Origin: Glandiceps talaboti
Taxonomy: Eukaryota > Hemichordata > Enteropneusta > Spengelidae
Length of the DNA: 64,000 nt
Reading direction: 5' to 3'
Assembly (NCBI RefSeq): GCF_964340395.1
Contig: NC_135551.1
Span: 15,145,003 to 15,209,002, forward strand
The notes below the pieces were generated by a model. It worked only from the letters and a program-made list of their open reading frames with translations, searched no databases and was not told the origin of the DNA. Both the position numbers and the translations under genes were made by a program. Positions 1 through 12,380 of this stretch are shown here, in pieces (position 1 is the first letter of the stretch; each line of letters begins with the position of its first letter).

Positions 1-467
1 ACGACAATTTACCTTATCTAAAGGCTGCCATGTATGAATCTTTGCGTTTACACACAATAGGTCCTCTTAGTTTATACCATCGCACAATTTGCACAACATC
101 TGTCAATGGATGTCAAATTCCTGATGACACCATTATCATCCCAAATCATTGGGCCATAGATCACGACCCAGATGTTTTCAAAGATCCATATGTTTACAGA
201 CCAGAACGATTTATTGATCCTAACTCGGGTAGATGTGTCTCTTTTAATGAGATGAATTTTACACCATTTGGTATGGGTAGACGTGTATGTCTTGGAGAAA
301 TGCTTGCAAAAATGGAGTATTTCTTGATTGCTGCTAATTTACTGCATCAATTTGAAGTCTCAGTGTCTCTGATCCATGGTAAACCTTCAACAGAAGGTGT
401 GCTTGGTTTATCATATAGTCCAAAACCTTTCAAAATGATAGTAGGGAGAAGGAACAACCTGAAGTAG
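1..467 (+). CDS. Cytochrome P450 (CYP2 clan), copy A: last exon only, 5' part outside the window
   Basis: This is the C-terminal part of a haem-thiolate monooxygenase. The frame opens at base 3 and ends with TAG at 465-467. It starts at [17 protein letters not shown], inside the K-helix region, and equals the later part of exon 5 in the complete paralogues B, E, F and G. Visible motifs are the K-helix ExxR (ESLR), the RPERF motif and the haem-binding loop FGMGRRVCLGE with its cysteine ligand. The FGMGRRVCLGE form is shared with B and G, whereas E and F have [11 protein letters not shown]. The rest of the gene must lie upstream of the window. As a family, CYP2-clan enzymes are ER-bound and oxidise lipophilic substrates using electrons from P450 reductase; the substrate cannot be read here. 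No break is visible. Confidence 0.93.
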   Translation, partial: DNLPYLKAAMYESLRLHTIGPLSLYHRTICTTSVNGCQIPDDTIIIPNHWAIDHDPDVFKDPYVYRPERFIDPNSGRCVSFNEMNFTPFGMGRRVCLGEMLAKMEYFLIAANLLHQFEVSVSLIHGKPSTEGVLGLSYSPKPFKMIVGRRNNLK

Positions 468-1799
468 TGTATAGGAATTGAATTGTACCTATTACCGACC
501 TTAAATAATTTAATGTGAAGTCAATCAGTTTAGCTATGTTTCCCTAGATAACTAACCGAGTAATTTAACTAACATTAAAAGCCCTACTTATGAATTCATT
601 TTTACTGTTCAGCCATCAGTCTAATTAGCTTAGAGTAGCGCATTTTATCGGACATTCTCTGTAATATCGTCGTTAAAAATTTCAAAAATTAGTCAGCCTG
701 TGTCCTTACTATTGTATAAGTGACACAAAAAATTTGACACAAAACATTGTTTCTATTTTGATATTAAATTTCTTATTCTTAAAGTTGAAATATCACATGT
801 TCTTGTTTGGTTTAGTTTTCTTTCAGTAGTGACGTATCTATCATTCGGTATGTATGCTCCATAACATGTCAGATTATTTCATCATGATTTATGGAAATAA
901 CAATTTATGTACAGACAGAATTGTATACACTGGCACCTTATTTTGCCTATTAACTACCCGAATCGAAATTGTATTACAACCAGCCGATTGGATTGAACTT
1001 GGCGTTCGTTGAAATAGATGTATCTGGTGGAGAATGAATCACTTGATAATTTATAAAACAACATCAAGTTTTATAAGACACGTACATTTTTATATTGAAA
1101 CTAAAAAACTATATCATATGTGAAAATTAGAAGCTTGTGATCTTAAGATATTGCCTCATAACAATCATATTGGCCGAGTGGTGTTTTTGGACGGTATTTA
1201 CTACTTGTACTTTTGCACAATATGGCAGACGTTTTTTGCACAAAATGAATAAATAAATGATATATAAACAAATATTTGCTCTTTATAAAGAGTGGGCAAC
1301 ATATTTTTGTTATTATTACTCTCATTTTTCTTGTCCTAGTACAGAAAATCTCTTATAAAAATAGCACAAATACCTAGGAGCATTTTGGCTGTTGTTATGG
1401 GCGTGGTCATAATGCTAGACACATTTCCATATGTATTTTGAATGTTCGTTCACTTGTCTATGAATCCCAGGTATTATCTTTGCGATATGCCGCTTGGCTG
1501 TTGATATGGGTATAGTGTTGTTCCAGCTAAGGTGACACATACTTGCCCCTGTTTTGAGTGTGAGGCTGAGTAATTTAAATATCAATTGGTCCAGTTCTCT
1601 TTTGGCTTGGTCGAGTGCGAGCTACTATTAGCCTAATCACAGAGCTGTGTGTCTACGGGGTAGAAATTCAGCAGTAACATTACCGTCTCCGTAAGCTGCC
1701 GGGAGACCTAAACAGATTTTTAACCATCAATTTCAGAGTTGCATTGACTCTATTTAGGATTTAATATTTTAAACGTGTGAAATCTCTGTTAAAGAAGTC
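468..1799. other. Intergenic region between P450 copies A and B
   Basis: No gene is visible. At about 895-1045 lies the 3' block that also follows B, D, E and G (a stretch like ACAGAATTGTATA, then ACCAGCC, then a match to GTGTTCG...). At about 1375-1530 lie two inverted units of the roughly 113 bp repeat found near 48400-48760. The last 200 bp before the start of B should hold its promoter, but I cannot recognise a TATA box or other core element with confidence, and this stretch lacks the upstream block shared by C, D, E and F. Confidence 0.6.
1375..1530 (-). repeat. Two inverted units of a dispersed ~113 bp repeat
   Basis: On the - strand this stretch carries the core ATGACCACGCCCATAACAAC followed by CAGCCAAAATG, then a second degraded unit with AACAGCCAAGC. 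Both match the direct-orientation tandem units at 48400-48760, which read CATGACCACGCCCATAGCAA followed by CAGCCAAATGA. The two sites lie in the 3' flank of A and the 3' flank of F. Confidence 0.6.
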
Positions 1800-2793
1800 A
1801 TGCTAACAGAAGTCGCGTTGATAGCTATCTCGATCATTCTCATACTTTTTACATGGACGAGAAAAAGACCAACCCTACCCGAAACCTACCCGAAAGGTCC
1901 GGCAGGATTGCCAGTGATTGGTAATTTACTACAACTTGGATCAAAGCCACACTTGAAGCTGCATGAATGGAGTCGCCATTATGGTAAGAATCACATTATC
2001 AAATAAAGCAATGACCCTCTCAAAATAAGTTCAAACATTAACATATTAGAAAAATACATTTATTTATTATTGAATCTACACCATAGTGTTATTAACAGAA
2101 ATCTAGGTTCCCTTTGTGTATTGATGTATACATTATGCACTAATTCTGAGACCTTCATGTAACCTTGATATCACGATTACATGATATTTGAAAACGTTAG
2201 GTTGTTATGATGCGCTGAACAAATGCGCATTGGTTTGAATGACTTACACGGGCATTCGTCAAGGGTCGATATCCTCTGCATGTGGGAGCTTAGTCACCTT
2301 GCATGCAAGACACGTAATTCTTAACAGTGACATATTATTTAAGATCATTGGGGTGTATTACATGTATAGTCAAATAGTGGTTTTGGAGACAGATAAAGAG
2401 ACCGTGTTCCGCACAGTAAGGCTGCATTCACAAACACCGTGGAGTTGGGGTGGAAAATGATAAACGCATGTGTGATCAAGTGGTCTTACCCCATCAACAT
2501 CTTTTACCAGTTTCACAGAGGCATATGGGTCATCCTTCCACCACAGTATATACAGTTTCCGTAGAAATTGCCCATGGGTGACCCACATTACCTCATCGAA
2601 ATATGCAAATCATTTTGCAACACAACATATGTCTAATATTGGTTTTCTCAGATATATCATTATGTGTGGATAATTTTTCTTTGTTTTGAAATTCAGTTAT
2701 ATTTGAAGTTGGGATTGATATTTTCTCACCCATATGATTAATACAATACAACAGAATGCCACATTAACAGTACCCCCCCCCCCCACGCACGCA

Positions 2794-2825
<32 letters not shown>

Positions 2826-5787
2826 CACATATATATACACCCCATTCTCAATGTTTAATTCATAGTTTAAGGTACTTAGACGGTTAAGGTAAAGCCCATC
2901 CATTTTCAGTTTCTCTTGTATCATACTTTGCAGTGTTCAATATCCATTATTTCTTGAAAGGAAATTTATGTATACAATAAAATACAACTTATAGAGCCAA
3001 TGTTAGGACAATCTGATAATGGGCTTAATTGTTCGCATATTTACATTTTGCATGTTGTGGAAGTGAAATTCTTGCAATGAATAAACGTGCTAGGTCCATA
3101 GCTCATGCTGGTGCTATATTTATGTCAAAACTGTTGTTATCTGCCAGAAATTAGCAGAATATTTAGCTTCTAATTACTTAATTATTTGCATATTGAGTAT
3201 ATAATTAAATGTTGTTAAAAGTATATGCTCTTTCTTTGTTGTTTTCAATATCCCGGTAAAAGCCAAGCAAATTCCAAACCGTTATGGGCACGCGACATGA
3301 GAATATTATTATTCAAGAATTAACATTATAAAATGTATAGGTTGCAATTGAAAATGACCATTGGTTTACCCCAGAGCATACATGCTACATGCTACATTTT
3401 ACATATGCAGCGCAAAGCGGCCGTTTCAAACTACATTTCGAATGGGGAGGTGGGTACTTCAAAATATTTACAATCCAGGAGGGGGTACTTGATAAGTATT
3501 TAGTGTGTGGAGGTGTACTGGAATAATAAGGGTCTTGACAAATCTCAAGACTCATGCCCCGATTATGGGTGTTTAAGAATACAACCTAAGTTAATATTTT
3601 GATAAAAGAGAGACTAATTTGAAAAGTAAATTGTTTTTTATTTTTTATTTAAGAAAAATTTACTGTTCATTAATTATAGGGGCTGTGTACAGTTTGAACC
3701 TGTACAAAACACGTGTCGTGGTATTAAATTCCTACAAGGTGTTGTCTGAAGCTATGGTTGACAGAAAGACAGACTTTGCAGGTCGTCCACGTGATTTAAT
3801 AACCTGGGATCTTTTTACACGGTATAAAGACGTCGCATTTATGGATTATAATGACTTTTGGACGATGTTGAGGAAGAGTGCACACACCTCTTTACGTTTA
3901 AACGGTACAGAGAGGTGGAATGAGGCTATCACAATACAGGTGGACAAGCTGATAGGTAAGGCTATCTCACATTTTGTAATATATAAACCCAAGAGATCAT
4001 TTGATATTCATTTTGTAACCTCGCACATTTTGTATATTGTAAATTCGGAATAGACCTTTCAAACGCTAAATATTTCCCTCTGCGAATTTATAATGTACAT
4101 ATAATCTCTCAGCAAAATTTATTATATTATATATTTTTTATATGTCCCTAAGTAAGAAGATTTTGAAACTTTTGATTATGCTATAATCACAATACTTGCA
4201 TACAGATATAGTTAAATATCCCTCTGGTCTGCCTTTTTTTCAATTCTGAAATCATATGAAATATTTGCATGAAAAATCATCTACACGTCTTTAATATTAT
4301 ATCTCTCATTTCGTTCATTCTCTTTGATTCCTAGATAAGTTCTCTAAAAAAGGAAGCTTACCTTTTGATCCCAATTTACCATTGAGTTTGGTTGCCTTTA
4401 ATACTATATCTGAAATCGTTCAGAACCGGTCATGTGAAGAAGACGACCAAGAATTTCTTGACTTTATTGAGACAAATGTGGAATGTTTTCGTCTTGTTAT
4501 TGAAGCCTCTCCCGTCGGTAAGATATTGTATTCTTTACTCAATAATTTTGTGCTAATTTGAAGAACTAAACTGATGTAATACAGGATTTTAGTGCTCATG
4601 TTTTATTAAATGTGCTAATGTGTTTTTTCAGACTTTGTCAGATGGTTAAAGCCCTTCTTCAAACCACAAATTGAGAGGTTGAAGAAAACGGCAGCCGGTC
4701 GAGTCGACTATATGGGACGCAGAATAAGGGCACGTAAAGAACAATTCAATAGAGCAAACCCACCACGTGATGCGATTGATACGATGTTAATCGCCCAGGA
4801 AACGTTCAAGAACAATCCCACATCAGGAGTTTCAGCAGAAGTCTTTGATGATATGGTTGTGGTACAAAGTATTATGGACTTTTTTGGTGCAGGTACGTTG
4901 GTAATGGAAATTGACACGTGAAGGAAGCATATTTTGAATGACAGCTTGTCGTTAATGTTTACACTTTTATAATACTCTTTTGAAGGTGTTCGACTTATCA
5001 ATACTGAATGATAATCACTACGATATAATAGGGTGAACTTTGATTGTCATGACTTATGTCAGTATTTATCATTCTTTCAAGCTTACCAATTTAAGATTTA
5101 TCTAGGTATTTCAATTGTTTGTATTATATCTCATTCTAAAAGATTTTAGTGTACACCATATGTAAAGCGAATGCTTCCCGTAAGGACTGTTGTTCGTATA
5201 TCATTTGCTATTATCAATGAATATACCAAATGTATATGAAATTTGAAGAATGCATTGTCAGGAATTTATAGGATGTAGCCAGTGTTTATATCAAGTGACA
5301 TGAACTTTAAAGATTACATGAAGTTATTGCCAAAATACCATAATATATTAACATTATGCAAATGATTCATTAAAATTAAAACTACCGCTTCAACATGTAT
5401 TCCAAGTGTTTGTTTTTTAGGTGTATACCAAATAACATGAAATTTGAAGCTTGCATACATATGGTATAGCTTAATTACCGACACCAGTCATTGTGCAAAT
5501 GATTCAGTATAGCTACAAGTTTCATCAACAATGTTTAAACTCTAAATACGTCTAGTTTAATAGACGTTTACATTGAATGTGGAGCTTGCATTATTAAGCG
5601 ATGTAGCCCAAGCACAATAAAGTCAGTAATTTTGCAAATAACACAATGATATTCATTGAGTGTTTTAAAAACCTTATCAGTTCGTGCCATTATCATAAAA
5701 AATGTATACAACTTTTCTTTAGAATTGTAACGGCAGTTTTTGAGCTATCATATTCACCTTCAGGCAGACATATAGACAGAGCGGATA

Positions 5788-5830
<43 letters not shown>

Positions 5831-5869
5831 GAGACAGACAGACAGATAGACAGATACAAACACACACAC

Positions 5870-5947
<78 letters not shown>

Positions 5948-7505
5948 AAGAATAATGTAACCCTTTCTCACAGCAGGTAAAACTGTAGTTACTTTACACG
6001 TTCTATCAACAATACGCACATAAAATGTATCGTGTGTGAGTATGTATATAGGTACCACGCAAATGATGCCTATGCTACTGCTCAGACGTTGCATTATTTT
6101 GCGGCATGAGCTTCTACCTATAAGGCACCAATCTTTCCTATCCATAATTTCACAAATCTCTCTGATTAGATGATTAGAACACACAATTTTACAATTAATT
6201 AATTAATTTAAAGCATAGGAGTACACAGGGAACCTTGTACATCCTAGCACTATGATGTACACATCCTAGTGCAAGGATATGGCGACATCCTAGTGATAGG
6301 AACAAGAGCACAACTGTGTGCCTCATAGTCCTGTTACAGGGTATAATTTTCCACAGCTCTGGTACATGGTACATGGTTGTGCCCTGACTGTTTTGCACAT
6401 CCCAGTACCATAGCTGGGTACTGCATACCTAGCACACAAATGTACACATCTATGTATCAGCTATGGTGGAATAATACCCTGTAGCAACCGTTTTGTTCAT
6501 ATCTGACTAGTAATACTCACATAGCTGTGGGAAAAAGCTCTTGTACATGGATGTTTTAGAACCATATGTTGCATTTCTATTTTTCACATCCATGTTACAG
6601 TGATGTTGGCATATACCAGTTACACATCTGTCAAATCTAGGTATGTTACACCTAGTGTGTTGGCCAGAGGTGTTACAGGGGTGCACATGGTACAGCCCTA
6701 GTGTCGCCACTGAGATGGTACAGCTATGTGCATAACCCTGTCCTAGGTATATGAATGTGACATGGGTGTGCAAGGTTCCCTGTGTAATCCGAATTATACA
6801 CACACGCTAACAAATGAGGCGCAAACGGAACGCTATTTCTGCGCATACCTTATAAAACGTGTCAAAATATTGTTTTCTTTCTTTCTTATGTCTACCATTT
6901 TCACAGGGTCTGAAACTATCGTATCGTCCATGAAGTGGTTCTTGGTCGAAATGATGTTAAATCCAAAAATACAGAAGAAAATCCACCAAGAAATCGATGA
7001 CGTTGTTGGTGTTGATCGTCGTCCAGTGTATGCAGATCACGACAATTTGCCTTATCTAAAGGCTGCTATGTACGAATCTTTGCGTTTACACTCAATAGTG
7101 CCTCTTAGTTTATACCATCGCACAATTTGCACAACATCTGTCAATGGATGTCAAATTCCTGATGACACCATCATCATCCCAAATAATTGGGCCATAGATC
7201 ACGATCCAGATATTTTCGAAGATCCGTTTGTTTACAAACCAGAGCGATTTATTGATCCTAACACGAGTAAATGTGTCTCTTTTAATGAGATGAATTTTGC
7301 ACCATTTGGAATGGGTAGACGAGTATGTCTTGGAGAAATGCTTGCCAAAATGGAGTATTTCTTGATTGCTGCTAATTTACTTCATCAATTTGAGGTCATG
7401 GTGTCTATGAGCCACGGAAAACCTTCCACGGAAGGTGTGCTTGGTTTAACATATAGTCCAAAACCTTTCAAAATGATAGTAGGAAAACGAAACGTGCGTA
7501 ACTAG
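1800..7505 (+). CDS. Cytochrome P450 (CYP2 clan), copy B, complete, five exons, 500 aa
   Basis: Exons are 1800-1983, 3680-3955, 4335-4517, 4632-4892 and 6907-7505. They total 1503 nt with GT-AG introns, all in phase 1. Exon 1 encodes a hydrophobic ER anchor ([19 protein letters not shown]) and a proline-rich hinge around PETYPKGP. Exon 2 has the C-helix WxxxR (FWTMLR). The I-helix FFGAGSET is split by intron 4. Exon 5 carries ExxR (ESLR), KPERF and the haem loop FGMGRRVCLGE. The length fits the family (about 500 residues). As a family such proteins are ER-bound monooxygenases supplied with electrons by P450 reductase; the substrate is unknown. I chose the start at 1800 because the three other complete copies begin at the same codon. 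Intron 4 (2.0 kb) holds a microsatellite, a degenerate AT-rich repeat and a 0.56 kb inverted-repeat element ending 121 bp before exon 5. Confidence 0.93.
2773..2840. repeat. Poly-C, (ACGC)n and (AC)n compound microsatellite
   Basis: A cytosine run followed by ACGC units and then AC and AT dinucleotides in intron 1 of copy B. Short - strand frames across it are low-complexity artefacts. Confidence 0.9.
5220..5790 (+). repeat. Degenerate AT-rich repeat units in intron 4 of copy B
   Basis: Recurring phrases such as ACATGAAATTTGAAGCTTGC and ATTATGCAAATGATTCATTA return at irregular intervals of roughly 130-150 bp. The block runs into the GACA/GATA microsatellite. The same phrases occur at 54120-54830, also ending in a GACA repeat, and in inverse orientation at about 56860-57060 and 58540-59200. 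Confidence 0.55.
5790..5946. repeat. (GACA)n followed by (GATA)n microsatellite
   Basis: GACA units change to GATA units. Long frames over this tract on both strands (poly-Y/L/S/I and poly-T/D/R/Q) are repeat artefacts. Confidence 0.95.
6223..6785. mobile_element. Non-autonomous inverted-repeat element (MITE-like), probable TA duplication
   Basis: The ends are perfect 15 bp inverted repeats: ACACAGGGAACCTTG at 6223-6237 and its complement CAAGGTTCCCTGTGT at 6771-6785. TA sits at both ends (6222-6223 and 6785-6786), consistent with a TA target duplication as in Tc1/mariner-type elements. The roughly 560 bp interior is full of short recurrent phrases (ACATCCTAG, GGTACA, CAGCTATG) and encodes no recognisable protein. 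It ends 121 bp before exon 5 of copy B. Superfamily placement is inference. Confidence 0.65.
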
Positions 7506-7814
7506 TATATAAGAATTGAACGTTCGCAGGTACTGACCTATAATGTGGTAATCGTTGAATTTAACATACTGTAGAGCCAACAAATTTTACTGCTGAGCAC
7601 TACATAACTAATTGGCAAGCAAACTTCATAACATTATTAACCACGGTCAAATATTGATATAATATTAAATTAGACGTGTGTTTTGACAAATTTCCTAATT
7701 GTTAGAGTTGAAATATAAACTAACCCAAGTTTGTTTTGTTAAACGTTCTTGCAATAGCTTATGTAACTCATGATATGTACGCAACATAACATTTCAGATT
7801 GTTTCATTATGCTT

Positions 7815-7960
7815 TGGAGAGCAACTTTATGTAGAGACAGAATTGTATAGACAGACCGATTTGGCATGGTAAGCATAAGAACGTGTATTAAAACCAGCCG
7901 AGTGTTCGTTGAACTAAACACCTCTTGTGTAGACTGAGTCACTCGCATGCAACATAATCA
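7815..7960 (+). repeat. 3' block shared by P450 copies (after copy B)
   Basis: Contains GACAGAATTGTATAGAC, TATTAAAACCAGCC and GTGTTCG. Related stretches lie at about 895-1045 (after A), 15260-15430 (after D), 40880-41100 (after E) and 62910-63170 (after G). It records duplication of whole gene units and shows no coding potential. Confidence 0.6.
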
Positions 7961-8350
7961 CCAGTCACTACTCCTTGACATCTGTCACAGCAGCTATATT
8001 TATATGGGCATGCAAGTTACAACGACAACATTCAAATGTATGCTGAAACTGATGATGCAAGCACGGCATCAGAATCACTCTCATGTACCCTTGGAAGAAT
8101 TATGTCCTGAAGCCAACCAATTTATGTTTTCCCTTTGCAAATCCAGGTCTTGCCAAAATCCCATTTGTATTAACAGATCCACGTTACACGTACACAATTG
8201 ACACAATAACTCATGTCACTATTTAAACTTATTTGAATACCGACACTTTTGTTGACACCGTACCTAACTAGTCTGTGAGACCTTCCAGATGTAAATTAAG
8301 ACAGATACGCTCTGTAGATTACATGTCAGCTGTGTATTTCTAAAGACGAT

Positions 8351-8470
8351 TGTCCTGATTTGAAGTACACAAAGATTAAATATGAGAATACACTGTCGTA
8401 TATATGCTTGCTACACCAGTAGTAGTATTTAGAGCTGTGGAAGACCAGGCAGTGACGTCGACATTTTATT
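8351..8470 (+). promoter_or_regulatory. Conserved upstream block, copy C
   Basis: Shared order of words: GTCCTGATTTG, a TACA-containing stretch, GATNAAATATGA, TTGCTACNACCAGTAGTA-like sequence, a GCTGTG word and then GACC. The same order occurs upstream of D (14167-14290), E (16121-16230) and F (41580-41705). Conservation in four copies shows common ancestry; a regulatory role is inference. Confidence 0.4.
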
Positions 8471-8601
8471 GTGATCTGTATTGTGTTGCCACATCATTCA
8501 ACACTTGGGCCTGTTAAAAATCTCTGGGTTCGATAAACTTCTGGCCATAATTTAGATCGTCGAGTGACACTGTTTGAAAAGTAAGCTCTGACGAAGTAAC
8601 T

Positions 8602-8759
8602 ATGTTAACTGAGGCCGTGTTGTTAGCTATCTCGATTGTTCTCATACTGTTTGCTTGACCTAAAACCTACCCTAAAGGTCCACCTGTTTGGCCAGTGATC
8701 GATAACTCAAGTTACTACATCTTGGATCACAACCACACTGGAATGGAGTCGAAAACACT
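8602..8759 (+). pseudogene. Broken P450 exon 1, copy C
   Basis: It starts [18 protein letters not shown] like exon 1 of copy E. About 21 nt are then missing relative to E, from the end of the membrane anchor into the hinge, which creates a TGA. Further small indels follow before GGAATGGAGTCGAAAACACT and a preserved GT donor at 8760. No exons 2-5 occur before the next copy, so this is an isolated 5' end. Its intron 1 is interrupted by the DIRS element that starts at 8811. Confidence 0.9.
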
Positions 8760-9103
8760 GTAAGGGTAATTAGATAAAGAACTTACCAATCAATGTGAGG
8801 TCAAACAAATTGAAAAATTAAACGAGACTTACCTTGGTTAAAGTCGATGTTTAATTATGATTCTATGAGTCATAGAATCGAAGGAGGGCTTAAATGAGAT
8901 TGTGCTGCGCATGCGTGGGAATCAGACTTTAAATATGTTTTTCTTCATTATCTGACAACTCACATTTTACACCATGTACACATCAGTTTTATTTAATTTC
9001 ATACTCTTTTACCTGTTCATTAAATTGTTACTTCTATTCACTTGTAACCCTTTATTTTCTTCGCTACATATTTCCCCTGTGTTCAGTTGGGTGGGTGGGA
9101 GGC

Positions 9104-9226
9104 ATTTAAGCCCTCCTTCGATTCTATGACTCATAGAATCATAATTAAACATCGACTTTAACCAAGGTAAGTCTCGTTTAATTTTTCATTCTATTTCGTC
9201 ATTATCTCAGTCGGTCTTCAATGAGA
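9104..9226 (-). repeat. Internal complementary region of the DIRS element
   Basis: 9104-9188 is the reverse complement of the left terminus 8811-8895, and 9189-9226 is the reverse complement of the right terminus 13777-13814. By eye I see no mismatches over 85 and 38 nt. In the DIRS model this region templates restoration of the ends and formation of a circular intermediate. Confidence 0.9.
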
Positions 9227-9502
9227 CTTTAAAGTAAATAATGACAGAAAAACATCCAGATGCTGAACACAAACTGAATAACAACTCATTTATTGTCCTT
9301 TGAAAGATAGATAACATGACAGTATATCTGAACTCCTTGTATACTGTTCCAAACACAAGAACACAAATTTGTATATAATTTGATGTGTGATGAACACTAC
9401 ATACTATCCTCTTACATATGTTTTATCATACTTTAACTATATTAAACAGGGTCAGTCCAACATTTTTGATATTCTACTGATATCAACTTGTATGCGATAT
9501 AT

Positions 9503-10450
9503 TTATTTGTTTCCCATTAATACTCCACGCTCAAAGTGGTCTTCTTTATCCATTTTCTTATCATAAAATTTTGCGAATGTACTCTCATTTGACCATCCTG
9601 CTTTATTGAGGATATCCTTTATAGGAACACAATTACTTTTCGCTGTGGATGTTGCTACTGATCTCACACTGTGAGACCCAAATTTACTGACATCAATCCC
9701 TGATCGTGCCATAACAGTCTTAATCCACCTTGAGATTGTACTTGTAGTTACAGCTCCAAATGGTTTCATGTAACTTAACAGAAGCGAGTCCTTACCAGAA
9801 CCATTTCGATTTAGCTTAGTTCGACATAGATATTGTTTTATAACAGTATAAACACAGAGCCTCCTGTCAGGAGGGTAAGCTTTAAACGCAACATGAACAA
9901 CATTACAATTTGGTCTGTTCTGTTTTAAAGGACCAAGTAACTCGAACACCAACTGTGAACTTGTTTTCTTAATATTACAAACTGATAACAACTGTAAAGT
10001 TTGAGCACGAGCTGCATTAGTTAGAGCCGTAAGCATTGTCAGTTTTAAGGTCAAGTCCTTCAAACTCAAGAGTTTTACTGGTGACAATGACCTCAGGTAA
10101 CACAACACATGGTTTACATCCCATATCTCTGTATATCTTGGTTTTGAGGGTCGTAAAATAAAAACCCCTTTCATGTATCTGACTATAAGGGGATAGTTTC
10201 CACATGTAAATCCATCATAGTTTAAACCCAGTGAAGACAGTGCTGCACGGGCAGTATTCAAAGTTCCATAACCAACTCCAGTGTTATATATTTGAGTTAG
10301 AAATTCAATTATTTCTTCCACTTTAGCTGAAATTGGATCAATCTGTCTTTCACTACAGTACTGAAACCATCTCTTGATATGAACCTCGTATTGTTTTTTG
10401 GTTCCTTGTTTCCATGACGACATGAGAATATTGGTAGATTGTTCTGAAAT
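9503..10450 (-). CDS. DIRS element part: tyrosine recombinase domain
   Basis: The protein shows an N-terminal SAM-like region (KKQYEVHIKRWFQYC) and a C-terminal catalytic part with HSVRS (the HxxR box), AGWSNESTFAKFY and the terminal tyrosine. In DIRS elements this enzyme integrates a circular DNA intermediate in place of a DDE integrase. Fossil element part. Confidence 0.88.
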   Translation of the reverse strand: MSEQSTNILMSSWKQGTKKQYEVHIKRWFQYCSERQIDPISAKVEEIIEFLTQIYNTGVGYGTLNTARAALSSLGLNYDGFTCGNYPLIVRYMKGVFILRPSKPRYTEIWDVNHVLCYLRSLSPVKLLSLKDLTLKLTMLTALTNAARAQTLQLLSVCNIKKTSSQLVFELLGPLKQNRPNCNVVHVAFKAYPPDRRLCVYTVIKQYLCRTKLNRNGSGKDSLLLSYMKPFGAVTTSTISRWIKTVMARSGIDVSKFGSHSVRSVATSTAKSNCVPIKDILNKAGWSNESTFAKFYDKKMDKEDHFERGVLMGNK

Positions 10451-10599
10451 TCCTCGTTGTCGGAAGTTTGTCCTGACACTTTGCAGACAATCAGTTTTAA
10501 GCGTCCCTCTAATGGGTGCTTTCCTTGTTTTGTTGGGTATGGTAATGTCAGCAATCCTTTGACTTTCTGTATGATCACTGGTACATCCATCAATACTCC

Positions 10600-12380
10600 C
10601 ATGAGTTTGGTAAACCATGGTTGTGTCGGCCACAGAGGAGCTACAACAATGCCCACTGCTCTGTCCGCTCTGATTTTCTGTATGCAGCGTCCCAATAGAC
10701 TGAAGGGGGAAAAAGGTAAACATTGTTAAATTTTCCCCAATCAATTGTGAATGCATTAACATATGATGCATTGGGATCTGGTCTCCAGGACACATAGTTA
10801 TCAATTTGGGCATTTAACCTCGATGCAAAGAGATCAATATCAGGTGTGTTCCATTGTTTACAGATCTTTCTGAAGATATTTTCATTCAGTTTCCATTCCA
10901 GCTGATGATCAAAATGTCTTGATGCCCTGTCAGCCTCAGTATTGTCACGCCCTGCAATGTGTGAACATGATAGCCAAATATCATTGTCTATGCAAAATTT
11001 CCATATATCAACACCAATTCTATTACATTGATCTGATTTGATTCTTCCCATGTTGACTACATAACTTACAGCTGTAGTATTGTCTGACAATACTTTGACA
11101 TGATGATGTTTTATCTTTGACATAAATGCCCTCAGTGCAAATTCTATAGCTAACAATTCTAATGCATTGATATGCATCTTACTTTCATCCATAGTCCAAG
11201 GACCGCCTATCCTAGTCCCCTCAAAATATGCTCCCCATCATTTTGAAGAGGCATCACATTCTACTGTTACATCTGGGTTACTCCTGATTATTGATCTCTT
11301 CTGATCTTTTATATTCTTACTCCACCAATTTAGCTCTGTTTTCATCTTTGACGTGATAATCATATTGTGATCAAACTGTCCCTTTGATAGCTTCAAAGCT
11401 TTAATTTTCTCTTTTTCTAATTCTCTGTAATGTAATTTTCCATATTTAACTGCTGCAAAACTTGCCACTATAAGGCCAATGACCCTAGCAACTTCACGTA
11501 TGGAAGCTTTATTTTTCCTGGCCAGATTTTTACATTCTTGACCAAGGACTTCCATTTTCTCTTCTGGTAAAGTAACTATCATTTTACTTGAATCAATTTG
11601 TTTCCCTAAGAAAACAATTTTTTGTTGAGGTGTGAAAACTGATTTCTCATCATTGATAATGAATCCCAAAGAGGTCATCAAACTAACAGTATCTTTTACA
11701 TTAGTCTCACACTCACTAAGAGTGTCACCACAAAGTAGGCTATCGTCAATGAAGCCTGAGTTTGTATGTCCCATGTTTCGTAACTTTGAATATACAGGTT
11801 TCATCAATTTTGTAAACAACCTGGGCCCTTCTGATACACCATTTGGTAAACATGTATACTGATAAATCTTTCCTTTCCATTCAAACCTGAAATACTTTTG
11901 CTGTTCTTCAGCAATTTTAACTGAATAATAAGCATGCCTCAAATCCACTGATGCCATATATGTGTTTTTATTAATGATGGAAAGGGCAATTTCAAAGGTA
12001 TCCATCTTAAAATGCTTATAGGGTATTTTTTCATTTAACTTTTTCAGATTTAGAACCATTCTATGTTCTCCATTCTTTTGGGGTACAACAAAAATTGGGG
12101 ATAAAAACTGTCCCTCAGTAGTTTCCACTTGAATGAGAACCTTCAATTTGAGCAATTTTTCAATTTCCTGACCAATAATCTCTGTGTCTGTAACATTTAA
12201 TTTGTAACTGGTTTGATTACTTTGTGGTAATGACCCAATGTCAATATCTATGTGACAATGTTGTACTATATCTAGTATATTTGGATCTTGTGTTATCTGT
12301 TTCCATGCCTCAACAAAATATTGTAATCTACCAGCCTCAAATTTTGTGCTCACCTGTGTTACTGTGGTTTGTTTCATGGG
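10600..12380 (-). CDS. DIRS element part: reverse transcriptase, RNase H and Dam-like methyltransferase region
   Basis: From the 5' side on the - strand: an RT with VDLRHAYYSVKI, LPNGVSEGP and the catalytic FIDDSLL box; an RNase H with NALELLAIEFAL, LSDNTTAVSY and AGRDNTEADRASR supplying the acidic residues; then the DIRS-typical stretch IDLFASRLNAQIDNY...FPP, which resembles phage Dam methyltransferases. Domain order is that of DIRS1-like elements. The region is broken in this copy. Confidence 0.85.

Noticed and set aside
5693-6184. Open frame of 163 codons on the - strand with poly-SIYL and CLSV repeats
   Set aside because: It is the translation of a GACA/GATA microsatellite in an intron.
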